64,000 nucleotides of DNA from Prorocentrum cordatum. Taxonomy: Eukaryota > Sar > Dinophyceae > Prorocentrales > Prorocentraceae. Below the pieces are notes generated by a model, which was given only the letters and a program-made list of their open reading frames with translations, ran no database searches and was not told the DNA's origin. Below, one piece after another: positions 1 to 10,401 of the stretch (its first letter is position 1; every line of letters begins with the position of its first letter). The stretch spans positions 194,501 to 258,500 of the forward strand of contig CAUYUJ010011559.1 of assembly GCA_963575745.1 (NCBI GenBank). The letters are read 5' to 3'. Position numbers and translations under genes: made by a program.

Positions 1-454
1 ATGCAACAGCCTGCCAGCCTTTACAAGGGGGAACTCTGGGGGGCGAGTGCGTTCGCCAAACCATCTAGTGCGGCCCGTGGCACACGACGGACGCCGCACC
101 GCCCCCGCAGGCATCTTCTCACGGCACGCAACCTACGGGGGGCCCACGTTGGGGACATGGGATCACTACCGACCTCTGCCCTTCTTACCCTTCCCCGTGC
201 CTTCTGCCACGGATGCCTCCCTTCCCTCAAAATCGTCGGGGTGGTGGAAACTCCTGGGCTATAGGCGGTGGGTACTGGGGGGGGACGTGGGTCCAAAACA
301 CTCTCAGGAACGATTCCTCTCCTAATGAGCTCAGCCAACCTCGAACTACCCCGTAAGTACTCGACGCTTCTGACACCACGAGGGCTCGTGGAGGAACGTC
401 TCTCGTACGAATTCGAAGAACGCTGTGCTAACTGACAACCGCTGCTGCTGCTAC
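1..454. other. LINE 3' flank, no gene seen
   Basis: This stretch lies downstream of the LINE reading frame, which runs on the minus strand. Open frames cross it on both strands, but they show no recognisable domain and look like chance frames in G+C-rich DNA. It may contain the LINE 3' untranslated region. No poly(A) tract or terminal repeat marks an end. Confidence 0.4.
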
Positions 455-1541
455 CTACGCCTTGGTGAGCTCTGCCAAGAGTTTCGACGCGTCCCTCTCG
501 AGCGGGCCCCGAGGTGATGGGCCGATCTTCCTCTCCGCCCCGACGCTCTTCAAGAGGCCCTCGATCATCGACACCGTCGTGATGCCCAGAGGACGGGCTT
601 GGTCGATCGCGTAGATCAGCCTCCCACGAGCCTGCTCGTCCTGCTGATGCTGCTTCCCTTGGTTGCGCTTCCACTGCCAGTGCAGCACCAGGCACCCGAC
701 CTCTGAGATCGTCATCTTCGTGAGCCTCTCCACCCAGAACTCCTTGACCTCCCCCATCCACCTCTCCTGGGTGACTCCCTCCTTCCCCTATGGGCTGGCG
801 GCCCACATCATCACCTGCATGAAAATGGACACGTACGGCGGCCCGCGGCTCTGGAAGTCGACCTGCTCCCCCGCCTTTTGCTTGGCCTTGAGCTTCTGCG
901 ACTGATCGTTGTACTGCTGGCCCGCGTTCTCGTTCTCGACGGCAATGTTCGTGTCCGCGCTGACATCGCACGCGCGGTGCACCGCGCTGCTGAGCTCCGC
1001 GATCGCGCGGCTGTCGGCGCGGACGAGCTTGGCCGAGATGAGCGCCATATTCTGCAATGCGTTGGCGCCTCCTGCCACCTTGCGGGCCTCGTCGCGGGCG
1101 CTGCTGCGCCCCTTCTTGGCCGCGGGGGCGGATGACAGGCCCGCCATCCAGGCAGGCTTGGGAAGAGACCCTTCCTCGCTCATCACTCTGGAAGGTGCCC
1201 TCCTCGTGACCGTGAGCTTCGTGCAGCGCAGGGTCGACTGCCACTGGAAGATGGCTCGTGGCCAAATCGCTGCAGCGGTCATTCAAGTCAGACGCCATGT
1301 AGTCACATACCGCACGCCCCAGCGACGGCGGGATCTGGACCTCCGAGAATGTTGCCGAACCACGGGCGGGACATGATCCGCTCAGCAGGGCTCTCTGGAG
1401 GTGCTTGTATGCGCTTGACTGGCTGGCGAAAGTCCGCCGGCATACAATACATGTATTTGTAGGAGTCACCGTAGAGCATAGATTGTGAACTTTGTGCCTA
1501 CGGCGCATGTGATTCATGAGACCCCTTCTAGTCTGGAGCCG
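455..1541 (-). pseudogene. LINE C-terminal zinc finger and tail
   Basis: Read across the TAA at 1544-1542, the reverse transcriptase frame continues without a shift. A first Cys pair (CEWVTEEGGLC) and MRRRH lie across the stop, followed by CIVCRRTFASQSSAYKHL, a C-x2-C-x12-H finger as in LINE C-termini that bind template RNA. Near 1290 the frame shifts to a helical, Ala-rich tail (AELSSAVHRACDVSADTN, then SRGPPYVSIFMQVMMWAASP). The tail crosses a TAG at 790-788 and ends at a TAG at 457-455. The stop at 1542 could derive from a Tyr codon by one change. The tail is assigned by position and resemblance only. Confidence 0.65.
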
Positions 1542-1544
1542 TTA

Positions 1545-4039
1545 TGCACATAAACCGCCCTCCTCCGTGACCCACTCGCAACTCCAGCGATGTCCCTGTC
1601 CGTCCTCTCCTTCAGACTCCGCCGCCCGCTGTTGCTCCTCCTCCTCCAGGTGGCCCATGGGGGGTACCGTCATCGAGAGCTCCCGAGACCGTATTTCAGT
1701 GAAGTCCGCTCGGATCCAGAGCTCGCGATGCTCTTCATCGGCGAGGTCGCCAGGGTAAAGCGCAAGGTGTGCGCAGACTCCCCCTTCATCCAGGAGTTCC
1801 GACGCACGTCGAAAATCAGCTTGCATTCGAAGTAGCCACGGAGACGCTGTAGACGGGGCGACCCTGCGGCCGATCATCGGTTTGCCCCCCTCGTCCAGGT
1901 CCAGGGCCCCGAATAGAAGACATAGTTCCTGAGCGTGATTGGTGGGGGAGAAGGCCCAGCTGCGATGCCATCCCAAGCGTCTCACCAGCATCTCCGTCTC
2001 CGCACAAGCTAGACGCCAATGCTGCCTCACCCTCCGATTCGACCACGAGCGAATGCGTCGTTGAACGTTGACGCCGTCGGCGTCCGTGCTGCGCACCGTC
2101 GTCACCGCCTTCCCCTGCAACGCCCTCCTCCCGCACCGAGCCATCAACGAGTCGAGTTCGCGATAATGTCGAGGCGTCAACAGCATTGGTTCTAATCCCG
2201 TCAGCGCCGCATTCTGCGCGAGGCTGAGAAACAGCGTCCGCTTCCAGCGGAACGGAACTTCCAGGGCCCAATTCTGCCCCAGAGAGTAGTAGGATTCGGC
2301 CGTCGCCTGAACCCGTCGACGGATCTCCACCGTCGCAGACTGCAACATGTTGAGTTTCGGCCCGAGGTAGCGCACATCCTCCTTCAACTGTCCTGAAATT
2401 TGCTCACGTCCCCGCCCTCGTGCCCACCGTCTACACTGTAAAGCCCCTGGGCCCTGAAAACAAAGCTGAACCTCCTGCTTGGAAACGTTCTGGGCGTAAC
2501 CTATCTCAGCCAACTCCTCCGATAACATCTCATCAGCCTGCTTCAGAACCAAAAAAAACTGCCCCACCGTATGATGGGGAGAGGCAACGTGCGCACGGCA
2601 AATATCGTCGGCGCACAGGCGGCCCCCGACGTCCGCCAGCTGGCCACAAGACCTGCAGCTGATGGATCAAACTCCCTCAGCCTTCGAAGCCGCTGCAAGA
2701 TGGGTCGCGAGAAGGTGCCCCTAAAGATTTCGACGACGATGGGGCCCCCCATCGTGCCGCCCTCCCCCGTCTTGATGTATAATCCCCCCTCCACCGTCTC
2801 CAACCAAATAACGCTGTTTCGACAGCGTTGGATACACAAGTCAACATTGCGCGGCTCGGCGTGAATATCCACTGCTTGTTGTAATTCCTCCCAAGACCCA
2901 CTAGCACATGCATTCGTCATGTCCTTATAAGTGCAAGCGAACGAATGGCCCGCGCGTCGGAGGCGCCAGCACAGCAGCTGCACCACTAAAATGGCCCCCT
3001 CGCGCCGCCGGCCTGAACAGAATCCGCGCTCGATGACCGTGGGGGGAGCTCGAAGGAGGCCCGAGTAACAAGCTTCCCCCAGGGTCGGGAGGACGTGCAC
3101 CGTACAGCGGCCCACTGGGCCTGGTTTCGCGTTCTTCCTGAGCTGAGCCGCCGAGCTGACGTGCCATCTCAGCGGTGTCCTGTTGGTTGCCCGAGTATTC
3201 CGACATCCCCCCTCAAGAATCTTCCCAGACAGCTTGATCTCTGGAACCTCCCGATTGCATCCTACCCCCATGTGCGTGGTGTCTATGTTGTTCGACGGGT
3301 CCATGCACATCAGCCAGAGCTCCGCTGGCGGGGCCCCCGATGGCACCACTTTCCTTTTGCTGGCAGACCGAAAGTATTTCCTCACCCTCCATTGGTCCTG
3401 ACTGGCAAGTTCGCAATCCTCCACTGTTACGTAAGGCGTTTCCCCTGCAGGGGCTGTCTCCATCCAGGCGTCGAAATCGATTTTGCGCGCCGACATTCCC
3501 CCCTCGCAGCCCTGCTGGGCCCAATGTTCCAGGAGCGTATCCTCAGAGAAAAGCCCTCCCCGTAGAAGTCGCCCGCCCCGTCGTTTCGGCCCAAACCGAC
3601 ATCGGGCAGCTTTCCTGGACAAACGCATAGCCTCGGCCATGCGGCGATGTTGCCACGCCTCCTCGGTCTCCTCCAAAAGGGCGGTCCGCCTTTCCCTTTG
3701 ATACTTTTGTCGCTGCCTACGGAGCGATTGACTGAGATCTCTCAAGCGTACTTCACAACCCTGCAACTCTATGGAATGCTCGATCATACCAAGACGCGAA
3801 CGACGAAGACGAGCCCGCTCACGGAGAAGCGCAGTACGCTCCATGGCATCCTGCCTGTACGTCGGGTCATTGGACGCGGTGCGGCTGGAAAAACAGCTGC
3901 CCCGCACTGACCACTGTGTCGTCCAAGTGCTGGAACAACTCATCAGGCCGTCCGTGCTGCAGCAGAGCTCTCCACGTGTCCTCGCTATCTGACAGGCTGG
4001 CCTCGACCGCCTCCAAGAATTCAGCTCGTCTGTCACCAT
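1545..4039 (-). pseudogene. LINE reverse transcriptase (broken)
   Basis: RNA-templated DNA polymerase of the LINE. From 4039 the frame first shows an arginine-rich linker, then the fingers and palm: LSGKILEGGCRNTRATNRTP, a PTVIERGFCSGRRREGA segment and TYKDMTNACAS in the position of the first catalytic Asp motif. After GGTMGGPI the frame shifts near 2640, and the catalytic box appears in the new frame as LCADDICRAH, with CADD in place of the usual YADD. The frame then runs through the thumb region to a TAA at 1544-1542, directly before the zinc finger. Cys instead of Tyr/Phe before ADD also occurs in dinoflagellate LINEs, as I recall them, so it need not be a mutation. The shift makes the copy inactive. 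Confidence 0.85.
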
Positions 4040-4932
4040 TTCGCAAGGACCCCATCATGTCGTCCTGATTCCAGTACATGCGGTGGAGCGAAGGTGACTC
4101 TCCATCCTCTGACAATCTCAAGCCATGCAGCTCCATGTATATGGGGATGCGATCTTTCGGCGGGGCCCCCCGAAACGCTTGGAGCTCCGCAGCCAGCCCA
4201 CGTAATGGAGAAAATCGGTGAGCCATGTCGATCATGCCATCGGGTACAACGAAATAATCAATACAGCTGCTCCCTCCAGTCGAACCGTAAAAAGTGTGCT
4301 CCAACTCTGCGCCTCTCGAATTCACCGTAAACATGTGGTGGCGCTCATTCGCCAATCGAAACAACTCTCCCGCTCCACCCCGACTCTGTTCCCGAGCACG
4401 CCCAGGACCCAACGAGGAAAACTCCATCTGATGTCACTGCCCCGCAATACGGCTGATCCCCTGTCCGTCGTTCAGGTCCACGTACACCAGCGGCGTGCAC
4501 CTGCTCGGCAGGCACTGGAGAATGCACGAGGCGGGCGTGACGGGGCTGCGGCGGCAGATACATCACAATGAATGCCAGGTCAAGCTGGCCATTCTTCACG
4601 CGGGCTGCCAGTGCTCGGCCTTCAGCGCCCTGTGGGCTCGCCCACGTCTGGCAGATGTGCTGCTCACGGAAGTTCGAGCCCAGCATCAATGCGCAGCCCG
4701 TCGAACGATTGGTGAAAGCGCCAACCCCTGCCTCCGCCTCGAGCACCACACGCTTGCCAATCTTTCGGCACAGCACTTCCGACGCTCGGCGGGATGAAGC
4801 CTGCGTGCCCGCCAGCAGCACCGCATCCATGCTGCTGCAGCACAATGCAATCTCCTGCAGCCGTTGGCCCGTCGCGAACATCGGATTGAAGCCCATGACA
4901 CGCAATACCCATTGGCCCACGGACCGCGCCAT
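3890..4932 (-). pseudogene. LINE endonuclease domain (broken)
   Basis: This is an endonuclease/exonuclease/phosphatase fold domain, which in LINEs nicks target DNA to prime reverse transcription. The domain opens with LRVMGFNPMF and reaches a GTQ motif, matching the first strand and second motif of dinoflagellate LINE endonucleases. It continues to IVMYLPPQPRHAR, then slips frame near 4530 into CTPLVYVDLNDG. It crosses a TGA at 4436-4434 and ends with SCIDYFVVP, the region carrying the serine-aspartate motif of this family. Another shift near 3890 leads into the linker before the reverse transcriptase. The ATG at 4932 is only the first convenient methionine. Further 5' sequence is lost in a GGA tract. 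The parts were identified by motif, not by alignment. Confidence 0.75.
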
Positions 4933-5017
4933 CGCGGTTCCCTCGCAGTCGCCGCGGAGGGTCACATGGCCGCCGCGCGCTGGCCGCCCCTGGTGGATCT
5001 CGCGCCAGGGTGGCGGC

Positions 5018-5165
5018 TGGAGGGAGGAGGAGGAGGAGGAAGGAGGACGAGGGGAGGACGAGGAGGAAGGAGGGAGGGTAAGGAGGACGAGGAGGGAGGA
5101 GGAGGGAGGGAGGGGAGGAGGACGAGGAGGGCGAGAAGGAGGCGAGGAGGAGGCGACGCCCCGAG
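5018..5165 (+). repeat. AGG/GGA-rich microsatellite
   Basis: Imperfect GGA tract with interspersed CGA and GGAG units. It replaces or hides the 5' end of the LINE. Long arginine/glutamate or leucine/proline frames here are artefacts of the repeat. Confidence 0.9.
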
Positions 5166-5435
5166 GTGAGCCCACAGAGGGCGTACGCGCCCGACCACGC
5201 ACACGAGCACGGCCCCCACTCCGTGAAACCAGCCTCGCGACACGAACGCTCGCGCAACGCGCACTCTCGAGATCGGCATGTCTTCATGCACGGGTACGTT
5301 GCTATCTCGCTCCTGGCCCAGGTTCCCTCTTCCTGAGTCTCTGCAGTATTTGTTCATTGCCAGAAGTGCCCCCCTGGAAGACAGCAGTCCGAGGACCCTC
5401 GATCGTGCCAAGGCGCAAATTCTGAGGCCTCCCAG

Positions 5436-6115
5436 ATGGGGTCCGAGTAGATGGGGTCGTAGGATCGCGACGCATCACCAACACTTCGCGGATGCATTGG
5501 CGATGCGTCGGCAATGCATCGGTGACGTCGGCGACGCGTCCGCAACGTCGGCAGCAAGACAGCTGGGCTGCACATCGAGCCGCATCGACGATGCATGGGC
5601 GATGCGGCGCGATCCTCCAGAGCCTGACCGAATCGGAGCAGGCGTCGGATCGGCCTGCACCAGCGAGCAGCCGAAACCAGGCCAGACCGGCGGCGCTACG
5701 CCGCACCGCGGTGCCGTGCGAGCGTGAAAAAGTCGGGCCGCGGCGGAGCCTCGGACCCTCGGGCACCGCCTCGGATCGGGCCGGCCGGGAGGCGAGGCCG
5801 AACTCGGATCTCGAGTGGGACCCCTTCTCCCACCCGGGGCCGGAGAGCCCAGAATCGAATCGACAAGTCAGAGCGATGAGTCGGATCGGTGAGTCGGATG
5901 GGTCCAACCGATGAGTCGGAGCGGCGATCGCAGTGAATCGGATCGGCGGAACTCGGCAGCCACGTCGGGAGAAGTCGAATCGACGGAAATCGGCAGGCTG
6001 GCAAGGCCTGCATGGAGGAATCGGAATCCACATCGGAGTCCGGAGTCGAATCGAATCGGAAGCGGAGGCCATCGACACCGAATCGAATCGAAGCGGAGGA
6101 GTCGAACTGAGCCCT
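5436..6115. repeat. Degenerate TCGG/GATCGG-rich dispersed repeat
   Basis: This block is built of short variants of GATGCGTCGG and GTCGGATCGG. The part at about 5846-6040 matches 32395-32540 closely, sharing GAGAGCCCAGAATCGAA and the following GATCGG-rich run, so it is a dispersed repeat and not a gene. At 5440-5475 it carries one half of the short foldback family seen complete at 39694-39793 (GGTCCGAGTAGATGGGGT). Confidence 0.7.
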
Positions 6116-6289
6116 GACCGGGGTGCCCACCTGCCCGCACAGCGGCAGCCACCAGAGCTGCGAGACCTCGTAGGGCTGGTGGTAGCTCTCCTCCGAGACG
6201 GCCCTCCACGCCTCCCCGGCGGGGGCGAAACTGGCGAAACCCTCCTCTCTGGGGAGGCCAAGGGGAACCTCCTCCTCCTCCTCCTCCTC

Positions 6290-6430
6290 CTCCTCAGGAA
6301 GCAACTACTGGGAGGTTTTCGTCGGAATGATTCAAGAAGGTTGAGACCCATTGAGGGGCTGCTGCGCCTGGATTCAGCGGGAGACTAGCCGTGCTCAGCG
6401 GGCTTACGCCGGATTCAGCGGGACAAAGCA
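6290..6430 (+). repeat. Dispersed GGATTCAGCGGGA repeat, copy 1
   Basis: It begins with CTGGGAGGTTTTCGTCGGAA and continues into a decamer-like run of GGATTCAGCGGGA variants. Related copies lie at about 24095-24290 and 43478-43620. The other two copies end in AGAATTTGACC, but this one is interrupted by a GGA tract. Confidence 0.6.
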
Positions 6431-6609
6431 GGGAGGAGGAGGAGGAGGAGGAGGAGGAGGACCTCGAACCTCGCCTCTGACCATTCGAACTCTCGAGGCG
6501 CACCCGGCGGTGGCGGCGAGGGCCTCCCCGGGAGGCCCCGAGAGCCCCGAGCGAGGCGAGGGCGGCGGCGGCAGCGGCACCTGCTGCTCCTCGGGCTCTC
6601 GCCTCCCCT

Positions 6610-6800
6610 CTCCGCCTCCGCCTGCTCCTCCTCCTCCTCCTCCTCCTCCTGCTCCTCCTCCTCCTCCTCCTCCTCCTCCTCCTCCTCCTCCTCCTCCTCC
6701 TGCTCCTCCTGCTCCTCCTCCTCCTCCTCCTCCTCCTCCTCCTCCTCCTCCTCCTCTTCCTTTTCCTCCTCCTCCTCCTCCTCTTCCCCCTCCCCGCCTC
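6610..6800 (+). repeat. (CTC)n microsatellite
   Basis: Long CTC tract with a few CTG interruptions. Open frames on both strands are homopolymer artefacts (Pro, Glu, Gly, Arg or Ser). Confidence 0.95.
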
Positions 6801-7042
6801 CTCGAGGGAGGCCGCAGGAGCCGCCCGCGCAGGGCGCCGCCCGCGCAGGGCGGCGCCACCCCCGGGCGAGAGCACGCACCCCCACAGGGAGGGCATCGAG
6901 AGCACGGCGGGCCTGCTTCGGTACACGCACGCCCGGGGGCTGCGCAGCAGGCGCCCGCAGGTGGGGCTCGGGGCGGCACTGTTGGCCTCCCCCCATCGGT
7001 GGTTCGAAGAAGGGGCAGACCTGGGCCTGCTCGCGCGACGAT

Positions 7043-7194
7043 GAAGGGGGCCCTGGGTCACACAAACAAACAAATACACACAAATACCAGGATTCCCCAT
7101 AGTTTGCCATAATTTTCTGGGTTTTCGTCTTCCCCCCCACTTCCCATATTTTCCTATATTCTCCTGGGGATGGACGATGAATTGTGTCTGTGTG
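7043..7194 (+). mobile_element. Foldback element family 1, copy 1
   Basis: This is the first of 13 copies of a roughly 145-bp sequence. It runs from GAAGGGGGCCCTGGGTCACA, through CACAAATACCAGGATTCCCC, TTCTGGGTTTTCGTCTTCC, a CACTTCCCATATTTTCC block and CTGGGGATGGACGATGAATT, to TGTGTCTGTGTG. The ends are weakly inverted (ACACACAAATA at the left, TTGTGTCTGTGTG at the right), as are the inner ATTCCCCA and TGGGGAT. No coding capacity. It lies just past the stop codon of the first WD40-PARP gene. Confidence 0.85.
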
Positions 7195-7275
7195 AATATG
7201 GTTGGGTCCTTCGCCAGGATCATTTCCCCTCCTGAGACAAGGGTGGCCAAAGAGGCCAAGCAGCAGGTCGGCGTG

Positions 7276-9291
7276 TCAAGGCCGCCGCCGGCAGAAGGCG
7301 CACGCACAGTCGTCTGCATGACGGTAGTCCACGAGTGCCACTGGCAGAGCCTGGCCCTCCGAATACACCATGACCTCTATATGGTCCACGCAGCCCCCAT
7401 TGCTCGACGTGTCTGCCCAGACTGAGTCGAAGTCCATGCCATCGCTGTTGTCTGGGGGCTTCGTGGCGTCCTTCATGGACCTTAACGCGCGGAAAGACTC
7501 ACCCAGAGCAACGCGGGAAACAATTATTGTCCTCCTGGCACTCCTTGCCAACGGATTTGTGCGCTCCTCTGTGTAGTCGTCACTTTTCGAAGAATTTGCA
7601 GCGAAATACGCGGCGGTACCGAAGAGCTTACCAGTAGCCTCGCCACCCCGCTGTGGGTTGAAACCACCCTTGCAAATTTTCTCTAGCGTGGATGGTGCAG
7701 CCCCATGGAACATGAAGTGCTCGTTCAAGTCGAAGTCGTGCATGTTGACAGGCACTTTCAAATGCGATAGGGCCGCAATCGGAGAGCACGGGCCCGGGCG
7801 CCTCTTGCCCTCGAGAAGCCCAAGCTTTGCTTGATACAAATGCTGTAGTCTTGGGTTCACTACCGATCGCACACCGACAATATCCAGCTGAGGCGGATCA
7901 CAATACAATGCAGACCTGTAAGACTCCCTATGCCCTACGGCCGTGCTGATAACAAGCTGTGCCATAAATTTGCCAAATGGGTTATCCAGTGAAACTATGT
8001 CGACCCCGTATTCCAAGTAGGGGGATAGCCGAGGCAACTGGGCAGCTTGCAGAATGTGGTACTTGTTCACAATATCTCTAGACGTTACTTCAACATGCTG
8101 CATATCTATATCAACTGTTTGCTGATCTGTCCGTGAAATACTACCATCAGTCGCAAACAAGAGCTTCAAAGTACCGTCAGATGAGCCAGAGAGGATCTTC
8201 CTCCCGTCTGGAGAGAAACAACAACACCAAACACCTGCGCCATGTCCACTCAAGGTCTGCTGCAACGCACCGTCAGACGCGAGCCAGAGCTTCAAAGTAC
8301 CGTTGTCTGAGCCAGAGAGGATCTTCTTCCCGTCTGGAGAGAAACAACAACACCTAACCACATCGCCATGTCCACTCAAGGTCTGCTGCCACGCACCGTC
8401 AGACGCGAGCCAGAGCTTCAAAAAACCGTCATATGAGCCAGAGAGGATCGTTTTCCCGTCTGGAGAGAAACAACAAGACGAAACATCTGCGCCATGTCCA
8501 CTCAAGGTCTGCTGCAACGCACCGTCAGACGCGAGCCAGAGCTTCAAAAAACCGTCCTCTGAGCCAGAGAGGATCTTCTTCCCGTCTGGAGAGAAACAAC
8601 AACACCAAACCATACCGCCATGTCCACTCAAGGTCTGCTGCAACGCACCGTCAGACGCGAGCCAGAGCTTCAAAGTACCGTCAGATGAGCCAGAGAGGAT
8701 CTTCTTCCCGTCTGGAGAGAAACAACAACACCTAACCACATCGCCATGTCCACTCAAGGTCTGCTGCCACGCACCGTCAGACGCGAGCCAGAGCTTCAAA
8801 AAACCGTCATATGAGCCAGAGAGGATCGTTTTCCCGTCTGGAGAGAAACAACAACACCAAACCATATAGCCATGTCCACTCAAGGTCTGCTGCAACGCAC
8901 CGTCAGACGCGAGCCAGAGCTTCAAAGTACCGTCCTCTGAGCCAGAGAGGATCTTCTTCCCGTCTGGAGAGAAACAACAACACCAAACACGTTCGCCATG
9001 TCCAATCAAGGTCTGCTGCATCGTACCGTCAGACGCGAACCAGAGCTTCAAAGTACCGTCGCCTGAGCCAGAGAGGATCTTCTCCCCGTCAGGGGGGAGA
9101 CAACACCAGCCAACACACTTGCTGTATCCAAATGCAAGGTGACCCAGAGAGGACGCTGTCAACCAACCGACACGCGCATTCGATCTGAGCCGATGACAGT
9201 ACCCTTGAGCCGAAGTTTCGACGGAGGTGGTTCGAAGGTGGGGTCTTGAGGGATGGGGTCCTAAGGATATGAGGGGATCCAAGGGGTGCAT
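7276..9291 (-). CDS. WD40-repeat / PARP-domain fusion protein, copy 1
   Basis: An intact single-exon frame of 671 residues. Residues about 60-385 hold eight 42-residue WD40 units, each SPDGKKILSGS-x-DG-T/F-LKLWLASDGA-x-QQTLSGHG-x-x-V. Blades are nearly identical except at a handful of fixed positions. After a linker, residues about 465-655 form a PARP (ADP-ribosyltransferase) domain with FMFHGA (His529), GTAAYFAANSSKSDDYT (Tyr562), RTIIVSRVALG and HIEVMVYSEGQALP (Glu639). The H-Y-E triad expected of NAD+-using PARPs is therefore present, and poly- or mono-ADP-ribosylation is likely. No signal peptide or membrane segment is seen. The first 22 residues are encoded by one arm of an inverted repeat, but no other Met precedes the blades, so this start is provisional. 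The protein's partner or ligand is unknown. Confidence 0.85.
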   Translation of the reverse strand: MHPLDPLISLGPHPSRPHLRTTSVETSAQGYCHRLRSNARVGWLTASSLGHLAFGYSKCVGWCCLPPDGEKILSGSGDGTLKLWFASDGTMQQTLIGHGERVWCCCFSPDGKKILSGSEDGTLKLWLASDGALQQTLSGHGYMVWCCCFSPDGKTILSGSYDGFLKLWLASDGAWQQTLSGHGDVVRCCCFSPDGKKILSGSSDGTLKLWLASDGALQQTLSGHGGMVWCCCFSPDGKKILSGSEDGFLKLWLASDGALQQTLSGHGADVSSCCFSPDGKTILSGSYDGFLKLWLASDGAWQQTLSGHGDVVRCCCFSPDGKKILSGSDNGTLKLWLASDGALQQTLSGHGAGVWCCCFSPDGRKILSGSSDGTLKLLFATDGSISRTDQQTVDIDMQHVEVTSRDIVNKYHILQAAQLPRLSPYLEYGVDIVSLDNPFGKFMAQLVISTAVGHRESYRSALYCDPPQLDIVGVRSVVNPRLQHLYQAKLGLLEGKRRPGPCSPIAALSHLKVPVNMHDFDLNEHFMFHGAAPSTLEKICKGGFNPQRGGEATGKLFGTAAYFAANSSKSDDYTEERTNPLARSARRTIIVSRVALGESFRALRSMKDATKPPDNSDGMDFDSVWADTSSNGGCVDHIEVMVYSEGQALPVALVDYRHADDCACAFCRRRP

Positions 9292-9355
9292 CTACATTGC
9301 CTGAGGCACCTCATCCTTAGGACCCCATCCCTCAGGACAATATCTTCGAACCACC
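9226..9355. repeat. Inverted repeat over 5' end of WD40-PARP copy 1
   Basis: The left arm 9226-9273 (beginning GGTGGTTCGAAGGTGGGGTC) pairs with the right arm 9310-9355 (ending TCTTCGAACCACC). The core GAGGGATGGGGTCCTAAGGA is fully complementary in both arms. The arms are about 47 bases with a 36-base loop, and the loop contains the annotated ATG. It could be a foldback insertion used as a 5' leader, or a hairpin in the mRNA. Confidence 0.85.
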
Positions 9356-9499
9356 GACCCTCGGCTCCCCTGTCAACTCTCACATCCGAGGGAATCCTTC
9401 CCTTCACCAGCGAATGCCCCAGACAGCGAGCTCTTGCAATCTGTGCGGGGCAGTCTAGGTGGTGCAACCAGTGTGGTGCAGTCTAGTCGGTGCTACCCA

Positions 9500-10060
9500 C
9501 ATGGCGCAATGTATGTATCGCGATGCAATGCAAAACCATGCAAGCCAATACATGGCAACGCAACGCAATGCACACCAGTGCAAAACAACGCGAAGGAATG
9601 CAAGCAACGCAATGCACAGCAATGCAAAGCAATGCAACGCAACGCAACGCAAAGCAATACAACGCAATGAGCAACACTTCGGAGCAATGCAACGCAAACA
9701 ACGCAAGGCAATACAGCGAGATACAATGCGATGCGAAGCAATCCAAACCAATGCAAAGCAATGCGTAGCAACGCATGGCAATACAATGCAACACAAAGCA
9801 ACGCAGCGCAACGCAAGGCAATGCACGGCCATGCGAAGCACTGCGACGCGATGCAGATCAATACAACGAGATGCAATGCGATGCAAAGCAGCCCCAAACA
9901 ATCCAAACCAATACCTAGCTGCGCATAGCAAAGCAACGCAATGCAAAGCAACACCAAATGATGTAGAACAGCACGACTCAGTTCACACCGGTCCACGGCA
10001 ATGCGAAGCACGGCGAACCAATGCAACGCACCGCAACACCGTGCAATGCTACGCAATGCC
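9500..10060. repeat. GCAAN pentamer-like array, unit 1
   Basis: Several dozen imperfect repeats of GCAAT, GCAAC, GCAAA and GCGATGCAAC. Spacing is mostly five bases or multiples, with no long higher-order period visible by eye. It reads open in several frames on both strands because the pentamer rarely forms stops. I treat all those frames as artefacts. A similar mix, including the reverse complement, recurs at 46715-46910. Confidence 0.85.
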
Positions 10061-10180
10061 AGGCAGCGCGGCGACGGGCGGCGACGAGCCAGCCGGACTG
10101 CCACCAGGGCAGATCGGCGACGGCGGCGACGGGAGGCGACGAGCTGGCCGGACCGCCCCTGGGGCCGGGAGGCGCCACAA

Positions 10181-10320
10181 TGAAGGGGCCTACAAATAAA
10201 CACACACAAATACCAGGATTCCCCATAGTTTGCCATCATTTTCTGGGTTTTCGTCTTCCCCCCCACTTCCCATATTTTCCTATATTCTCCTGGGGATGGA
10301 CGATGAATTGTGTCTGTGTG
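10181..10320 (+). mobile_element. Foldback element family 1, copy 2
   Basis: Copy of the 145-bp family at the start of tandem unit 2. From about 10201 it is almost identical to copy 1, because both belong to the tandem array. Confidence 0.85.
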
Positions 10321-10401
10321 AATATGGTTGGGTCCTTCGCCAGGATCATTTCCCCTCCTGAGACAAGGGTGGCCAAAGAGGCCAAGCAGCAGGTCGGCGT
10401 G

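Larger units (their letters stand above)
455..4932 (-). mobile_element. Degenerate LINE-type non-LTR retrotransposon
   Basis: The order on the minus strand is apurinic-type endonuclease (about 4932-3890), reverse transcriptase (about 3890-1900), C2H2-type zinc finger (about 1580-1400) and a helical tail (about 1290-455). This is the layout of dinoflagellate LINEs. Following the protein similarity from frame to frame shows frameshifts near 4530, 3890, 2640 and 1290, plus in-frame stops TGA at 4436-4434, TAA at 1544-1542 and TAG at 790-788. The copy is therefore dead. The 5' end is lost or obscured where a GGA-rich tract begins near 5018. I saw no target-site duplication. Without a consensus element the exact ends stay open. 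Confidence 0.85.

Noticed and set aside
6432-6979. Long open frames over the GGA and CTC tracts here and in about 18 similar tracts
   Set aside because: They translate to homopolymers of Glu, Arg, Gly, Pro, Leu or Ser in all frames and have no domain.
8133-9188. Plus-strand Arg/Ser-rich and Cys/Pro/Ser-rich frames opposite the WD40 blades
   Set aside because: Shadow frames of the minus-strand gene with the same 126-base repeat.
9204-9216. ACTTCGGCTCAAG on the minus strand near the WD40-PARP 5' end, 11 of 13 matches to the spliced-leader 3' end (also 12330-12342)
   Set aside because: The match is short and imperfect, and it lies downstream of the only available ATG. If it were a leader junction the gene would have no start before its blades. 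It may be chance.
9459-10266. Cys/Ala/Leu-rich minus frames and Asn/Gln/Ala-rich plus frames of up to 250 codons over the GCAAN arrays
   Set aside because: They are produced by the pentamer repeat on both strands at once.
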